A stretch of DNA of 64,000 bases, from positions 6,386,001 to 6,450,000 of the forward strand of contig NZ_JAUSZM010000003.1 of the NCBI RefSeq assembly GCF_030817655.1. Direction: 5' to 3'. This DNA comes from Streptomyces sp. V4I2. Its GTDB lineage: Bacteria; Actinomycetota; Actinomycetes; Streptomycetales; Streptomycetaceae. The notes under the pieces are model-generated. The model made no database searches. It was not told the origin of the DNA and saw only the letters and a program-made list of their open reading frames with translations. Every line of letters starts with the position of its first letter. Position 1 is the first letter of the stretch. Positions 44,494 to 51,036 of this stretch are shown piece after piece. Made by a program: the position numbers and the translations under genes.

Positions 44494-44694
44494 CTACGGT
44501 TTCCTTCGCAGCCGGCCTGTCCCCAGGGCGCCTGTGAACTCCGTCCAGGCATCTCGTCCCACCGACGCGCAGGGCAGTTCCGGGTGCTTGGAGTCGCGTA
44601 TGGCGATGACGTGTCCGGTCTCGGCTATCTCGACGCAGGCATTGCCGGAGTCCTCGGAGTACGAGGACTTGCGCCACTGGGGCTGGAGGGACAA
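44494..44694 (-). CDS. DUF397 domain protein
   Basis: A 66-aa protein with the DUF397 signature WRKSSYSEDSGNACVEIAE, then HVIAIRDSKHPE and a C-terminal WTEFTGAL. A TTG start at 44694 is inferred from AAGAGGTG upstream; no ATG/GTG is available. It follows the XRE-DUF5753 gene by 14 bases. Such pairs are very abundant in Streptomyces (the BldB/AbaA/WhiJ-type system), and the small protein often antagonises the regulator. Confidence 0.82.
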   Translation of the reverse strand: MSLQPQWRKSSYSEDSGNACVEIAETGHVIAIRDSKHPELPCASVGRDAWTEFTGALGTGRLRRKP

Positions 44695-44708
44695 GGGCTG
44701 GGCACCTC

Positions 44709-45560
44709 TTACAGGTCGTTGCCGATCTCGAGGATGAGGTCTCTCGACTTGTTCGGATTCAACGTCACCTGTTCGACCAAGTCCAGCCGTCGCCGGAAGT
44801 TGACCAGTTGGGTGGGTGAGTCGAAAAAGACTGCCCCGTTCCGGGAGTCCACCTCGACCGTGTCCAGGCGAGGGCTGGCGGCGGAAACGTACATCATCGT
44901 GTCGCCGGCCATCGGGAAGCCCTCGGCGGTGAACGGGATCACGAGCAGGCGGACGTTGGGGAGCTCGCTCTCCTCCAGCAGACGGTTCAGCTGCGCCTTG
45001 GCGACCTGGCGGCCTCCCGTGTGCATGCGGAGAGCCGCTTCGTGGACCAGCCCGACGTACGGCACGCCGGGTTCGTTCGTGATCACGGCGTGCCGGGCGA
45101 GGCGGTGGGCGATCCTCAACTCGACCTCCAGGCGTGGCAACGCCGGGACGAACAGATTGAACAGCGCCCGCGCGTGGTCCTCGGTCTGGAAGAGGCCGGG
45201 GATGTGGGCCGTCTGGAGCGTCCGCAGGCCTGTGGCGTGGTGTTCGAGTTCGGCCACGTCCAGGAAGTCCGGGGGGATCTTTCCCCGGTACTCGTCCCAC
45301 CAGCCCCTCGTCCGTCCGCCGGTCATTGCCGCGAGGGCGTCGATGAGTTCGGTGTCGTCGCACTCGTAGATGCCGGCCAGGCGGCGCAGCCGCTGCTCGC
45401 TGATGCCGAAGCGGCCGGACTCGATGTTGGAGATCATCGTCCGGTCCGCGCCGAGCCGCTCGGCCGCAACCGGAGCGGAGAGGCCTGCGGCCTCCCGCAT
45501 TCTGCGCAGTTCGGCTCCGAAGCGCCGTTGGCGGATGGTGGGTTTCTGCCGGGGTGCCAT
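44709..45560 (-). CDS. XRE-family regulator with DUF5753 domain (WhiJ/AbaA-like)
   Basis: A 283-aa cytoplasmic regulator. The N-terminal helix-turn-helix is GAELRRMREAAGLSAPVAAERLGADRTMISNIESGRFGISEQRLRRLAGIY. The C-terminal DUF5753 spans about residues 95-275, with LQTAHIPGLFQTEDHARALF, LEVELRIAHRLARHAVI and GVPYVGLVHEAALR. GAGGAG precedes the ATG. It forms the standard set with the DUF397 gene downstream and the divergent HATPase gene at 45729. These sets usually influence development or antibiotic production; the target here is unknown. Confidence 0.9.
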   Translation of the reverse strand: MAPRQKPTIRQRRFGAELRRMREAAGLSAPVAAERLGADRTMISNIESGRFGISEQRLRRLAGIYECDDTELIDALAAMTGGRTRGWWDEYRGKIPPDFLDVAELEHHATGLRTLQTAHIPGLFQTEDHARALFNLFVPALPRLEVELRIAHRLARHAVITNEPGVPYVGLVHEAALRMHTGGRQVAKAQLNRLLEESELPNVRLLVIPFTAEGFPMAGDTMMYVSAASPRLDTVEVDSRNGAVFFDSPTQLVNFRRRLDLVEQVTLNPNKSRDLILEIGNDL

Positions 45561-45728
45561 GGATCAACTCCTCGCTCGCGCGCACAGTTTGCCGACATGC
45601 GTGACGGGCGTCCAACGAATCTAGAAGTAAGACCCGTTCGAGTGAGATATGTAGCACGCGTTTTAAGCTTCCCGGTAGCTTATGGGTCGATCGCTTGGGT
45701 TATTCGTCAACTCCCCGCGAGGTGAACG

Positions 45729-46220
45729 ATGGACACAGCCTCCACCCCCTTCGACGCAACCCCCACCCGCGTCGGCTGGGACGCCTCCGTACTCGATCCG
45801 TACCGGCCCGTTGCCGAGGCCCGGCACCGGACTCGGATCTGGCTTCAACAGCACTGGAAGCTGGGCGAGTTGGTGGATCCCGTGGAGCTCGCCGTCGGTG
45901 AGCTGTGTACGAACGCCGTACGACACGGGGGCGGGCTTGCCGGGCTGGAGTTGGTCCTGGCGGCCGGGCGGCAGTTCGCGCCGGCGTTGCTGCGGGTGAT
46001 GGTGATCGACCATGCCCCCGAACGGGTGCCCGAAGTGCCCGCCGACGCCGACCTGTTCGGCGAAGGTGGCCGGGGGCTGCGTCTGGTCGAGGCCTTGGCG
46101 CGTCGGTGGGGGTGGCATCGGACGGGCTTCGACGAGAAGCAGGTCTGGTGCACCTTTGCAGTCGCGTCCGGCGCCGTCCTCGCGGGATCGGCGGATCCGT
46201 GCCACCCCCGGACCCGGTGA
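45729..46220 (+). CDS. HATPase_c anti-sigma/regulatory ATP-binding protein
   Basis: A 163-aa GHKL-type protein. The N box is ELCTNAVRHGG, the G1-like segment VIDHAPERVPEVP and the G2 segment EGGRGLRLVEALARRWG. These match RsbW/SpoIIAB-like proteins without a histidine-kinase phosphoacceptor domain. It diverges from the DUF5753 regulator gene, a typical Streptomyces trio. Its partner is unknown. It converges with the small gene at 46225. Confidence 0.85.
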   Translation: MDTASTPFDATPTRVGWDASVLDPYRPVAEARHRTRIWLQQHWKLGELVDPVELAVGELCTNAVRHGGGLAGLELVLAAGRQFAPALLRVMVIDHAPERVPEVPADADLFGEGGRGLRLVEALARRWGWHRTGFDEKQVWCTFAVASGAVLAGSADPCHPRTR

Positions 46221-46224
46221 GCGA

Positions 46225-46440
46225 CTAGGAGGACCGTCGGCCCGGGCGCGCCCGCCGTGCCTCTGTCAGTGCGTCCGTCCAGCCGGCGGCGTAGGCGCGG
46301 GATTCCCGGGTGAGCAGCTCCTCGTACACCTGGTCGAGCAGGGCCTCGCGGCTGGGGGCGCAGGCGTGCAGGAGGTGGGCGAGGCGGGTGTAGGTGTCCG
46401 TCGGCTGCTGCGGGTGGTTGCTCGTGCCAGTCGTCGCCAT
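46225..46440 (-). CDS. Small conserved-looking protein of unknown function
   Basis: A 71-aa protein, MATTGTSNHPQQPTDTYTRL..., with a helical C-terminal half (REALLDQVYEELLTRESRAYAAGWTDALTEARRARPGRR). The segment RESRAYAAGWTDALTEARR resembles RRELGAYSAAWADVVAEQ in the 271-aa protein at 46787, so the two probably share a domain. GGAAAG precedes the ATG. A palindrome with SOS-box resemblance lies 62 bases upstream of its start. Confidence 0.6.
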   Translation of the reverse strand: MATTGTSNHPQQPTDTYTRLAHLLHACAPSREALLDQVYEELLTRESRAYAAGWTDALTEARRARPGRRSS

Positions 46441-46497
46441 GTCGGCCTGCTTTCCGGTGTGTCCGCTGGGCTGGTGGTACAGGTGGCGCCTCGGGGC

Positions 46498-46518
46498 GTT
46501 CGAAACGCGTGTTCGAAC
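46498..46518. promoter_or_regulatory. SOS/LexA-box-like palindrome
   Basis: GTTCGAA (46498-46504), 7 bases, TTCGAAC (46512-46518). Read on the minus strand it contains CGAACACGCGTTTC (46515 to 46502), which fits the Gram-positive LexA consensus CGAACRNRYGTTYC at every defined position. It sits between divergent genes at 46440 and 46787. The rest of this 345-base gap shows no gene. Confidence 0.45.
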
Positions 46519-46786
46519 TAGTGTACGAGTGATCCCGCGGTGCCGTCCCGTGTTTGCCGAGGCGGATCCGCCGTGCGTGGTCCGGACCTGCGGCGATGCG
46601 GGATCCGGTGAATGTTCTGTCCGGTTGGTGGAGTAAGATCCGGCCGTTCTTCCGTCGGTGAATGAAGTGTGAATAAACGGGCTCCACAGGAAGCTGAGGG
46701 CCTGGCAGACGACGGCGACGGCCGCCGATGGCCGTCCTCGCGCCGGGGGGTGCGATGGGGCAGGTGACGAGAGCAAGGCCTACTGG

Positions 46787-47602
46787 GTGGATGCGGACGC
46801 GAGCAACGCGCGGCACGAGCATGTGATCGACTGGCTGGAACAGTCCGCCGATCTGCCACATCTCATCGCCAGAGTCTCCGAACTCGTCCACCGTCTCGGC
46901 TACGACCCACAGGACCTCATCGTCCTTCCCCGGGGTGAACTCGACCGGCGCGAACTGGGCGCCTACAGCGCGGCCTGGGCGGACGTGGTGGCCGAGCAGA
47001 TGCCGGGGATACGGCGTGCCTACGAGGAACGGATCACCGCCGCGTACTTCGAGGGCCACGAAGACGCCCGCACCGGCCGCCGGCCGCGCCGAACCGGACG
47101 GCCCGAGGACGCGCGGGGCGGCGAGGTCATCCCGCTGCCGTATCTCCAACTCCTGCGGCCCCCTTCGGAAGTGACGCGGGTAGAGGAGCGGGGCGAGCGG
47201 GAGCGGTCGGTGGCCGACGAGAACGAGCAGTCGCCCGAGCCCGAGCCTGAGCTTGAACCCGGCCCCGGCCCCGGCCCCGGCCCGGTCAGCGTGCCCGCCG
47301 CCGACATCCTGCTCTCCGCGCGTGACGTGCGGGAGACGAGCCCGGCGGTCGAGCGGCGGCCGGTGGTGCGGCGCAACGGGCGGCCCAGCGTGCCCCCGCT
47401 GAAACGTGCCGCCGACACCGGGGCGTTACGGGACAGGAGTCGCCGCCAGCAGGAGCAGCCCGATCCGCAGGTGCCCCGGGACGAGGACCGCCCCCGGCTC
47501 TCGGACAAGGCCCGGGTCCTCGCCGACGAGCTGGAGGGCAAGGGCAGGACCTCGGGCCGGGGCCGGGACGAGAAGGACGAGCAGACGCCGGGGCCTCGTT
47601 GA
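46787..47602 (+). CDS. Uncharacterised 271-aa protein with disordered C-terminus
   Basis: An acidic/basic low-complexity protein. The N-terminal ~110 residues look folded and helical (HEHVIDWLEQSADLPHLIARVSELVHRLGYDP, RELGAYSAAWADVVAEQMPGIRRAYEERITAAYFEGHEDARTG). The rest is Pro/Glu/Arg-rich with a PEPEPELEPGPGPGPGP stretch and is probably disordered. A GTG start at 46787 is the only reasonable one, with a weak ribosome site. It shares a short segment with the 71-aa protein. It points towards and ends 43 bases before the chaperone GT reading frame. No function assigned. Confidence 0.55.
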   Translation: MDADASNARHEHVIDWLEQSADLPHLIARVSELVHRLGYDPQDLIVLPRGELDRRELGAYSAAWADVVAEQMPGIRRAYEERITAAYFEGHEDARTGRRPRRTGRPEDARGGEVIPLPYLQLLRPPSEVTRVEERGERERSVADENEQSPEPEPELEPGPGPGPGPVSVPAADILLSARDVRETSPAVERRPVVRRNGRPSVPPLKRAADTGALRDRSRRQQEQPDPQVPRDEDRPRLSDKARVLADELEGKGRTSGRGRDEKDEQTPGPR

Positions 47603-47645
47603 GCCGGGGCTCCGCCCCGATCGGGGTGAAGAACCAGGCGGAGAA

Positions 47646-48409
47646 TCAGGCGAAGAATCGGGCCAGCTGGACCGCGGACGGCGTCGAACCGTCCCCGGGT
47701 GTCCCCCGACCGTCGATCGGCGACCGCTCCGGCCCTGCCTCTCCTCCTCCTTCTCCTTCTCCTTCTTCTCGTTCGTTCCCTGCCTCCCCTTCCTCTGCCG
47801 CGTCGCCCGGGCGCGGGACCGGCACCGGAGGCTCCGGCTGGTCACCGTCCTCGGACGAGTTGACGCACATGAACATCCAGTTGGCGGCGGCCAGATGGTC
47901 CACCGTCGCCGCCAGCAGATGGTCGGTCACCGACCACTCGGCGGCCTCACCGTGCAGGTCCCGATTCAGGGCACTGTCGCGCGGCAGGTGTTTGACGAGC
48001 ACCGCGAGCCGGCGACAGGAGAGCCGGTCGCGGTGCCAGTCGAGCAGGTCGATGCCGTAGTAGCGGAGCAGGTCCGCCTCCAGGGCCTCGGCGTGTTCGT
48101 CTACGAACCCGACGAGGCTCAGCCTTCCCCCAGGCCGAGCCCCGTCTCCTTGCCGTAGGCCTCCAGGATGGCGGCGATGTCCTGCATGGTGATCTCGTAC
48201 CGCTCGAAGCGGGCGAACTGCTGCTCACCCATGAGCAGGCCGAGCAGCCCGTCCACGTCGTTGTCGTCGAGCTTGCGCAGGGCTCGGGCGGTGGCCCGGG
48301 TCAGCTCGGTGGGCAGGGTGAAGGTCTCGCCGTCGAGCTCGAACGACCAGGTGCGGCCGAGGGCTTCGAGGCGCTGGGCGCGGGCAGCGTTGACGTCGAA
48401 TCGGGCCAT
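47646..48409 (-). CDS. Tail assembly chaperone GT, -1 frameshift fusion
   Basis: In tailed phages the gene before the tape measure makes a G protein and, by programmed slippage, a longer GT chaperone that coats the tape measure during tail assembly. The G frame (start 48409) reaches the slippery heptamer GGGGGAA (48131-48125). Slipping back one base joins ...ETGLGLGE to RLSLVGFVDEHAEALEADLL, giving about 254 aa instead of 96. The T part has no start codon with a ribosome site at its beginning but is fully open with coding-like sequence (RYYGIDLLDWHRDRLSCRRLAVLVKHLPRDS, then an acidic tail). Position just after the tube gene fits exactly. Confidence 0.8.
48119..48409 (-). CDS. Tail assembly chaperone G (non-shifted product)
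   Basis: A 96-aa protein, MARFDVNAARAQRLEALGRTWSFELDGETFTLPTELTRATARALRKLDDNDVDGLL, ending KETGLGLGEG at TGA 48121-48119. It resembles the small chaperone/DUF-type proteins between tube and tape-measure genes of actinophages. AAGGAG lies upstream of ATG 48409. The product shares its first 95 residues with the frameshifted GT form. Confidence 0.82.
   Translation of the reverse strand: MARFDVNAARAQRLEALGRTWSFELDGETFTLPTELTRATARALRKLDDNDVDGLLGLLMGEQQFARFERYEITMQDIAAILEAYGKETGLGLGEG
48125..48131 (-). promoter_or_regulatory. Programmed -1 ribosomal frameshift site
   Basis: The minus-strand sequence CTG GGG GAA GGC TGA contains G GGG GAA, which allows both tRNAs to re-pair after a one-base slip (GGG and GGA). 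It lies four bases before the zero-frame stop. Confidence 0.8.
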
Positions 48410-48520
48410 GGTGAGGCGTACTCCTTGGAGTTCTTGAAGACCGCGGACAGAAGACTGAAGGCGGGTGAACGGTGTGGGGCCCGGGGTGGGGCGGGTCGGC
48501 GCCCGCCCCACCCCGGGAGG

Positions 48521-49123
48521 TCAGGCCGCCGCGTACGAGGCGTCCTTCATCACGAAGCTGGCGAGCGCCGAGCCGTCGGCGGATGCCATCGCCGTGTAGG
48601 TGATGCCGAGCTGGGCCGCGGACTTGCGGGCCAGCTTGATGTCGTCCGCCGCCGTGACCTGGCCGCGCGGGATGCCGAAGCGGTAGGTCACGGTGGTGCC
48701 GTCGCTCGCCCGGACGTCCGTGAACTCCAGGCCGAGGGCGCGTACGTCGGCGTACGGGCGGTCGGCGATGTCGTACTTGTAGACGCCCGTGGAGCCGGTG
48801 ACGGCCTCGACCGCGCCGCCGCCCATGAAGAACGGCAGCGTGTCCTCGTTGAACTGCATCAGCGAGAACTTCAGGGTCAGGTCGCGGTCCGAGTACACGA
48901 AGTGCACCGGGCTGACGGCCTGCCACACGTCGACCGGCTCCAGCTTGTCCTTCTTGCTGAAGGTGACGCCCTCACCGGAGGTGAAGCCGAGGTTCTTCCA
49001 GCCGGTCGCCCAGTCGGTGGAGGTGTCGGTGGAGAAGGTCGTCGGTACGTCGGTGTCGGCGGTGGCGACGTAGAGGCGGCCTACGCCGGCGATGCGGATC
49101 TCGGAGGAGTTGGTTCCTGCCAT
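48521..49123 (-). CDS. Major tail (tube) protein
   Basis: A 200-aa protein that would polymerise into the tail tube. The sequence begins MAGTNSSEIRIAGVGRLYVATADTDVPTTFSTDTSTDWATGWKNLGFTSGEGVTFSKKDKLEPVDVWQ, a standard opening of siphoviral tube proteins of actinophages, and continues beta-rich (LTLKFSLMQFNEDTLPFFMGGG, TTVTYRFGIPRGQVTAADDIKLA). AAGGAG lies upstream of the ATG. No sheath gene accompanies it, so the tail would be non-contractile. Confidence 0.88.
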   Translation of the reverse strand: MAGTNSSEIRIAGVGRLYVATADTDVPTTFSTDTSTDWATGWKNLGFTSGEGVTFSKKDKLEPVDVWQAVSPVHFVYSDRDLTLKFSLMQFNEDTLPFFMGGGAVEAVTGSTGVYKYDIADRPYADVRALGLEFTDVRASDGTTVTYRFGIPRGQVTAADDIKLARKSAAQLGITYTAMASADGSALASFVMKDASYAAA

Positions 49124-49194
49124 GGTGGTGGTTCTCCTTGTTCATATGGGTTCATATTGGTGGTTGTCGTGCCCGAGTGGGGGTCCGGGTACGA

Positions 49195-49225
49195 CGAAGG
49201 CCCCGCCGGGGTGGCGGGGCCTTCG
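49195..49225 (-). terminator. Hairpin between tail terminator and tube genes
   Basis: A perfect 13-bp inverted repeat (CGAAGGCCCCGCC / GGCGGGGCCTTCG) with a 5-base loop. It may be an attenuator setting the ratio of terminator to tube protein, or a full terminator if the tube gene has its own promoter. Confidence 0.7.
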
Positions 49226-49248
49226 GTCTGTGGGGCGCGGAGCGTCTG

Positions 49249-49662
49249 TCAGTAGACGTCCACGTACACCTTCATCACGGTGACGTAGCGGTTGGCCGCC
49301 GAGTAGAGGTAGTCGGGCAGCCAGCGCGGGCCGTCCTGTTCCTCCACCTCCGTGACGAGGCTGGTGCCGTACCGGGTGTTGGCCATCGCCAGTACGGCCT
49401 GACGGGCGTCGTTGGCCAGGACGTGTGCGGCCTGCTTGGTCGGGCCGTACACCTCCAGCTCGATCAGCGGCTGGTCGACGTGGAGCTCGCCGACCCAGGC
49501 GCCGCCTCGGCGGTTGACGAAGACGGCGGCGGCGGTGCCGTCGAAGCCGGACGGTGCCTGGACGTCGACGATCGCGCCGGAGAGCCTTGAGTCGTCCTCC
49601 AGGACGTCGACGATCATGGCCTCGACGTCGGGGAAGGTGCTCGGGGGAGTGGGTGTGGTCAT
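49249..49662 (-). CDS. Tail terminator/completion-like protein
   Basis: A 137-aa protein: TFPDVEAMIVDVLEDDSRLSGAIVDVQAPSGFDG, then LHVDQPLIELEVYGPTKQAAHVLANDARQAVLAMANTRYG, and C-terminal NRYVTVMKVYVDVY. The pattern of a short helix, long strands and a strand at the end fits tail-terminator proteins of siphoviruses, which cap the tube. It is the first structural gene of the operon; in complete phages head-completion genes lie upstream, but here a regulator does. A GAGGTGA ribosome site precedes the ATG. Confidence 0.7.
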   Translation of the reverse strand: MTTPTPPSTFPDVEAMIVDVLEDDSRLSGAIVDVQAPSGFDGTAAAVFVNRRGGAWVGELHVDQPLIELEVYGPTKQAAHVLANDARQAVLAMANTRYGTSLVTEVEEQDGPRWLPDYLYSAANRYVTVMKVYVDVY

Positions 49663-49737
49663 GCCGGGTCACCTCGGGGAGCGTTGGGAAGGCGGTGTGG
49701 CGCCCTGCGGGCACAGCTCCGCCGCTGCACCAACTGT

Positions 49738-49762
49738 GACATAGGTGCGTGCGCGCACGCAA
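49738..49762 (-). promoter_or_regulatory. Operator/promoter of the tail operon (site 1)
   Basis: On the minus strand, TTGCGTGCGCGCACGCAC (49762-49745) is a near-perfect palindrome and is followed one base later by TATGTC (49743-49738), a -10-like hexamer about 80 bases upstream of the tail-terminator gene. The rest of the 49663-50011 gap is G-rich and shows no gene. Confidence 0.6.
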
Positions 49763-50011
49763 CTAAATCCGGAGACCTGTTGTGGGGAGGGGGTGGAGGG
49801 GAGGGGCTGAGGTTGGGGGGCGCTGTGGGTGCGTGGGGGCTTGTCGCGCCGCAACGCGGCGGAGCCGCACATCGATACAGTCCCGCCCTTGAAGAAAGGG
49901 GCGCTGCGGCACATGGGCGTTCAGGAGTGCCGGAACTCGCCGCCCCCGTGCAGGTGCACCCGTCGGCCCACGGGTGTCCTCTGTGGCGCGTCCGGCATCT
50001 GGGAGGGATCG

Positions 50012-50491
50012 TCAGTCGGCGGTCGCGGCCGCGTCCGCCAGCTGACGGGGCTCCTTGTGGTCGCGTTCCATGGCCGGTACGTCGTTCGGCAGGAACTGCT
50101 CCACCACGCGGACGAACATCTCCCGTCGGTCGGCCGGTACTCCGAGCAGGTCGGCGACCTCCTCCAGGGTGGGGCGGCGGCCGAACTCCGCGCCGGGTGT
50201 GGGGGAGGTCAAGTGGTCGCCGGGGTCGGTCAGTTCCTCCGCGGTCAGCCGGCCGGAGCGGATGAGCATGTCGCGGACCGGTACGCGCAGGGCGCGGGCG
50301 AGTCGGCGCGTCGTCTCGAGGTCCGGCATGCTCTGGCGCTGCAGCAGTCGGGTGACGGCGGCGCGATGGACTCCCGCCTCGTCCGCGATGCGTGACTTGC
50401 CGCCGCCGCGTGGGCTGTCGATGTCGTAGCCGCGGTCGCGCATCAGGTGCTCGACCCAAGCGGCGAACGCGTCCAGATCCTGGCTGGTCAT
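50012..50491 (-). CDS. XRE-type regulator of the tail cluster
   Basis: A 159-aa regulator. The N-terminal ~75 residues hold an XRE-like helix-turn-helix (GKSRIADEAGVHRAAVTRLLQRQSMPDLETTRRLARALRVPVRDMLIRSG). The C-terminal part (RRPTLEEVADLLGVPADRREMFVRVVEQFLP) may dimerise or bind an effector. It lies upstream of, and in the same orientation as, the tail operon. A copy of the shared 18-bp palindrome precedes it, so autoregulation together with control of the tail and WhiB-like genes is likely (inference). ATG 50491 follows AGGAAAG. Confidence 0.8.
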   Translation of the reverse strand: MTSQDLDAFAAWVEHLMRDRGYDIDSPRGGGKSRIADEAGVHRAAVTRLLQRQSMPDLETTRRLARALRVPVRDMLIRSGRLTAEELTDPGDHLTSPTPGAEFGRRPTLEEVADLLGVPADRREMFVRVVEQFLPNDVPAMERDHKEPRQLADAAATAD

Positions 50492-50522
50492 CTGAGGGCT
50501 CGCTTTCCTGTGGAGTGCGGCA

Positions 50523-50548
50523 AGTTTAGCTTGCTTGCGCGCACGGAA
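50523..50548 (-). promoter_or_regulatory. Operator/promoter of XRE regulator (site 2)
   Basis: On the minus strand, TTCCGTGCGCGCAAGCAA (50548-50531) is followed two bases later by TAAACT (50528-50523), 32 bases before the XRE start. It matches sites 1 and 3 in the GCGCGC core and flanks. Confidence 0.6.
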
Positions 50549-50666
50549 TTACGTGCTCTCGTGCAAGCACTGAGGAAAGTCGGTGCGAGGAGGGGAGATT
50601 CGGTGTAGGTGATGTCCGACCGATCCGGATCTTCCGATTCCGGCGAAAGGGTCGCTGGCATATTTG

Positions 50667-50694
50667 TTGCGAGCGCGCTCGCAATCTGTAACTC
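50667..50694 (+). promoter_or_regulatory. Operator/promoter of WhiB-like gene (site 3)
   Basis: A perfect 18-bp palindrome TTGCGAGCGCGCTCGCAA (50667-50684) is followed four bases later by TAACTC (50689-50694), about 43 bases upstream of the WhiB-like start. Confidence 0.65.
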
Positions 50695-50736
50695 TGGGCG
50701 ACGCTTGCTTCACACCCGCCACACTGGGAGGCCCCC

Positions 50737-51036
50737 ATGTCCGTCACCGGCTCGTGTCCACCGCCCCGTCCGAGCGCCTGGCAGACCGCGGCCGCCTGCG
50801 CCGGGCTCCCGCCCGGGGTCGTCTTCTCGAAGAAGGTCAAGGAGGCCGCGCCCGCGCTGCGGGCCTGCGCCGGCTGCCCGGTGCGGCGCAAGTGCGAGGA
50901 AGCCGTTGCTCCGGCCGACAACTGGTTCGACGGCGTATGCGGTGGTCGCCTGTGGCGCCGCGGTCGCCCGATCGAGATTCCGGCGCACTTCCTGCCGGTC
51001 GTGCAGGGCTCGCTTCGCGGAGGCTTCGGTGCCTGA
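50737..51036 (+). CDS. WhiB-like (Wbl) iron-sulfur regulator
   Basis: A 99-aa protein with the four cysteines of the Wbl family at residues 21, 44, 47 and 53 (CxxC then x5 C), which would hold a [4Fe-4S] cluster, and the beta-turn GVCGG (66-70) in place of the usual GVWGG, followed by basic RLWRRGRP. Wbl proteins bind the primary sigma factor and act at promoters. GGGAGG precedes ATG 50737. It diverges from the XRE regulator and is followed, overlapping, by the GGSPSP-repeat gene. Actinophages and conjugative elements also carry Wbl genes. Confidence 0.85.
   Translation: MSVTGSCPPPRPSAWQTAAACAGLPPGVVFSKKVKEAAPALRACAGCPVRRKCEEAVAPADNWFDGVCGGRLWRRGRPIEIPAHFLPVVQGSLRGGFGA

Noticed and set aside
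45572..45589. A fourth copy of the tail-cluster operator upstream of the DUF5753 regulator
   Set aside because: TCGCTCGCGCGCACAGTT matches only about 13 of 18 positions, is not palindromic, and lies too close to the ribosome site for the same promoter layout.
30789..50491. Contractile injection system or R-type tailocin
   Set aside because: There is no sheath protein, no AAA+ ATPase, and no gp25- or spike-like baseplate gene; the tail genes match siphoviral families.
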